Of a stretch of DNA of 5,660 nt, positions 4,260 through 5,660 are shown piece by piece; within the stretch, counting starts at the first letter, position 1; each line of letters starts with the position of its first letter. A model generated the notes under the pieces. The model was not told the origin of the DNA, did no database searches, and saw only the letters and a program-made list of their open reading frames with translations. The translations under genes and the position numbers were made by a program. This DNA comes from Candidatus Competibacteraceae bacterium (GTDB lineage: Bacteria > Pseudomonadota > Gammaproteobacteria > Competibacterales > Competibacteraceae), in assembly GCA_020445005.1 (NCBI GenBank), contig JAGRHM010000169.1, positions 1 through 5,660 of the forward strand. Reading direction: 5' to 3'.

Positions 4260-5660
4260 ATGGAAACATTTCGGATGAGTGACATAGTTTCAAATGGAGA
4301 TTTTTCGCCTAAAAGCCGTGATGTTCTAAGTGTGCTTTGGGCAATTACACAGGGGTGCAATTATCGATGTTCGTATTGTCCCCCTGGCAACAAGACTAAG
4401 TTTTCCAACTTTAGTTCCAAAGAAAACCTCTTGAGGGCAGCACAAATACTTATAAGTCTCAACAGGCCGGGATACCAAATCACCTTGTATGGGGGGGAGC
4501 CAACCTACCACCCTCATTTTCTAGATATCCTGGAGTATCTTATTGTATCTGAAGCCCCCATCTTGCTACGGATGTACACTAATGGAAGCCGGTCTCCCCA
4601 GTTCTTTGAAAAAATGATCGAAATAACTAGAGATACGCCATTTCGTATTATCTTTTCGCTGCAGCTTGAATATGCAAAATTTGAAAACTTCAAGCGAGTC
4701 ATAGAAATGACTGCTGGTGCCGGTATGTCTATTGCGGTTAGTCTCACATTTCTCCCAACATTAAGGGAAAAAGCTCGAAAGTATACTGATGAACTTTTGG
4801 CTCTGAGAATGAAAATTCCGTTCTTCATGAACATTTCTTTTCCGTGGGACATAGCAAATGGAGTGATGGGGGAAGGGTGTATAGATGAAGACTTCGCATG
4901 GTGCAAGGCTTCTCGTGATGCTTTTGCTCGGATTCCCATGCCTAGTCATTTGAAATCGCCTTTTTTTACAAGAGTCCTAAGCGATATTACTATAGAGCAC
5001 GAAGGGAAACGCAAGAGCCTCGACCCCGCAGAATCGCTGCAAATCGAGTCAAAATATGATGGTATTTCCAGTCAACAAAACCCATCATATCAGGATTTTT
5101 ACTGCTGCGGGGGGACTAATGTCATTCATCTTCAAGAAGACGGCACTGTTCTTGGCGGGGTGTGTAGTTCAGCGCAGCGGCTTGGCAATATTTTTTTTGA
5201 TAGTGCAACAACTATTATTGAGCATATGAATGTTGTACATTGTAATTCCACAATATGCGGTTCCGTTGAAAACATACCCTTGCCAAAATTTAGAAATTTC
5301 GATGAGGCTGAAGCCTGTGTATCTGACTTTAAAGAGCGGGCGAAATCCTATTTTATTAAGCACCAAGAAGCCTACCTGGATACGTTGAGCCGGGCTGACT
5401 TGCTGGAAATCGCGCAACAGCTTCTCGCTGCGGAATATCCGCAACAACGCCTGATTCGGCGACAGGCTGGCGAGTATCTTCAAATGTTGCAACACCTGAA
5501 AGATGAACGGGCCTGGTGGCAGGTGGAGATGGAGCGGTTAAACACTGAATTGGCTTGTCGCGTGCGTGAAATCGCCAACCTTGAGGTGGATCGGAAACAA
5601 CTGGAGGCCTTGGTGATTGAGTTTCAGGCTGCGCAGCGCCGGGATCGCCGTCGATGTCGC
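4260..5660 (+). CDS. Radical SAM protein with SPASM-like C-terminal cysteines and coiled coil (3' partial)
   Basis: The frame is open from ATG 4260 to the window edge, giving 467 residues with no stop. The CX3CX2C motif at Cys33, Cys37, Cys40 (TQGCNYRCSYCPPG) would bind the [4Fe-4S] cluster that cleaves S-adenosylmethionine. LYGGEPT at 76-82 is the radical SAM GGE motif. The second half has Cys282-Cys283, Cys302, Cys328 and Cys333 in a context (GGTNVIHLQEDGTVLGGVC, LGNIFFD) like SPASM auxiliary-cluster domains, which occur in peptide- and protein-modifying radical SAM enzymes. From about residue 400 a charged, heptad-rich stretch (LKDERAWWQVEMERLNTEL onwards) predicts a coiled coil, often a linker to further domains such as glycosyltransferases. 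Codon use is AT-rich to about codon 365, then GC-rich like the left side of the window. Substrate unknown. The leader riboswitch implies c-di-GMP control. Confidence 0.9.
   Translation, partial: METFRMSDIVSNGDFSPKSRDVLSVLWAITQGCNYRCSYCPPGNKTKFSNFSSKENLLRAAQILISLNRPGYQITLYGGEPTYHPHFLDILEYLIVSEAPILLRMYTNGSRSPQFFEKMIEITRDTPFRIIFSLQLEYAKFENFKRVIEMTAGAGMSIAVSLTFLPTLREKARKYTDELLALRMKIPFFMNISFPWDIANGVMGEGCIDEDFAWCKASRDAFARIPMPSHLKSPFFTRVLSDITIEHEGKRKSLDPAESLQIESKYDGISSQQNPSYQDFYCCGGTNVIHLQEDGTVLGGVCSSAQRLGNIFFDSATTIIEHMNVVHCNSTICGSVENIPLPKFRNFDEAEACVSDFKERAKSYFIKHQEAYLDTLSRADLLEIAQQLLAAEYPQQRLIRRQAGEYLQMLQHLKDERAWWQVEMERLNTELACRVREIANLEVDRKQLEALVIEFQAAQRRDRRRCR

Noticed and set aside
4514..4939. - strand open frame antisense to the radical SAM gene
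   Set aside because: The + strand frame carries the radical SAM motifs throughout; this frame has no recognisable features.
1..5660. CRISPR array, tRNA or rRNA genes
   Set aside because: No regularly spaced direct repeats, cloverleaf structure or rRNA-like sequence was seen on either strand.

Overview
The window looks like a piece of a high-GC gammaproteobacterial chromosome, possibly from the environmental or activated-sludge type that carries IPTL-CTERM sorting systems. The evidence is a Gram-negative protein-sorting module, a lipoprotein with a Gram-negative-style signal and a c-di-GMP riboswitch. The organism assignment is an inference and no species can be named from this sequence.

Left part (1-3173) is a protein-sorting locus on the + strand. 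It opens inside a secreted beta-helix protein that ends in an IPTL-CTERM anchor (a C-terminal motif, a transmembrane helix and basic residues). It is followed by exosortase H (XrtH), the membrane cysteine transpeptidase-like enzyme thought to recognise that anchor. Next come an XrtH-associated multi-pass membrane protein and a Sel1-repeat lipoprotein. The last three genes overlap (17 bp, then 4 bp), so they are probably co-translated. A long imperfect hairpin followed by five Ts (3304-3347) could terminate this transcript.

Middle part (3174-4105) is accessory sequence with no intact gene. It holds an AT-rich tract with several inverted repeats and, on the - strand, a broken IS4-family (Tn5-like) transposase that keeps only its N-terminal DNA-binding region. 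A spacer with a G-rich tract follows.

Right part (4106-5660) is the most interesting. A c-di-GMP-I (GEMM-I) riboswitch aptamer can be recognised by its conserved core, a GNRA-capped stem and several apparent compensatory base pairs. It sits about 75 bases upstream of a well-spaced ribosome binding site and a gene for a radical SAM protein. That protein has a CX3CX2C iron-sulfur motif, a GGEPT motif, a cysteine-rich SPASM-like second half and then a coiled coil, and runs off the window edge. The gene is much more AT-rich than the exosortase locus until about codon 365, where its composition returns to that of the left part. This suggests transfer or domain fusion. The riboswitch places a probable radical SAM modification enzyme under second-messenger control; its substrate is not visible here.
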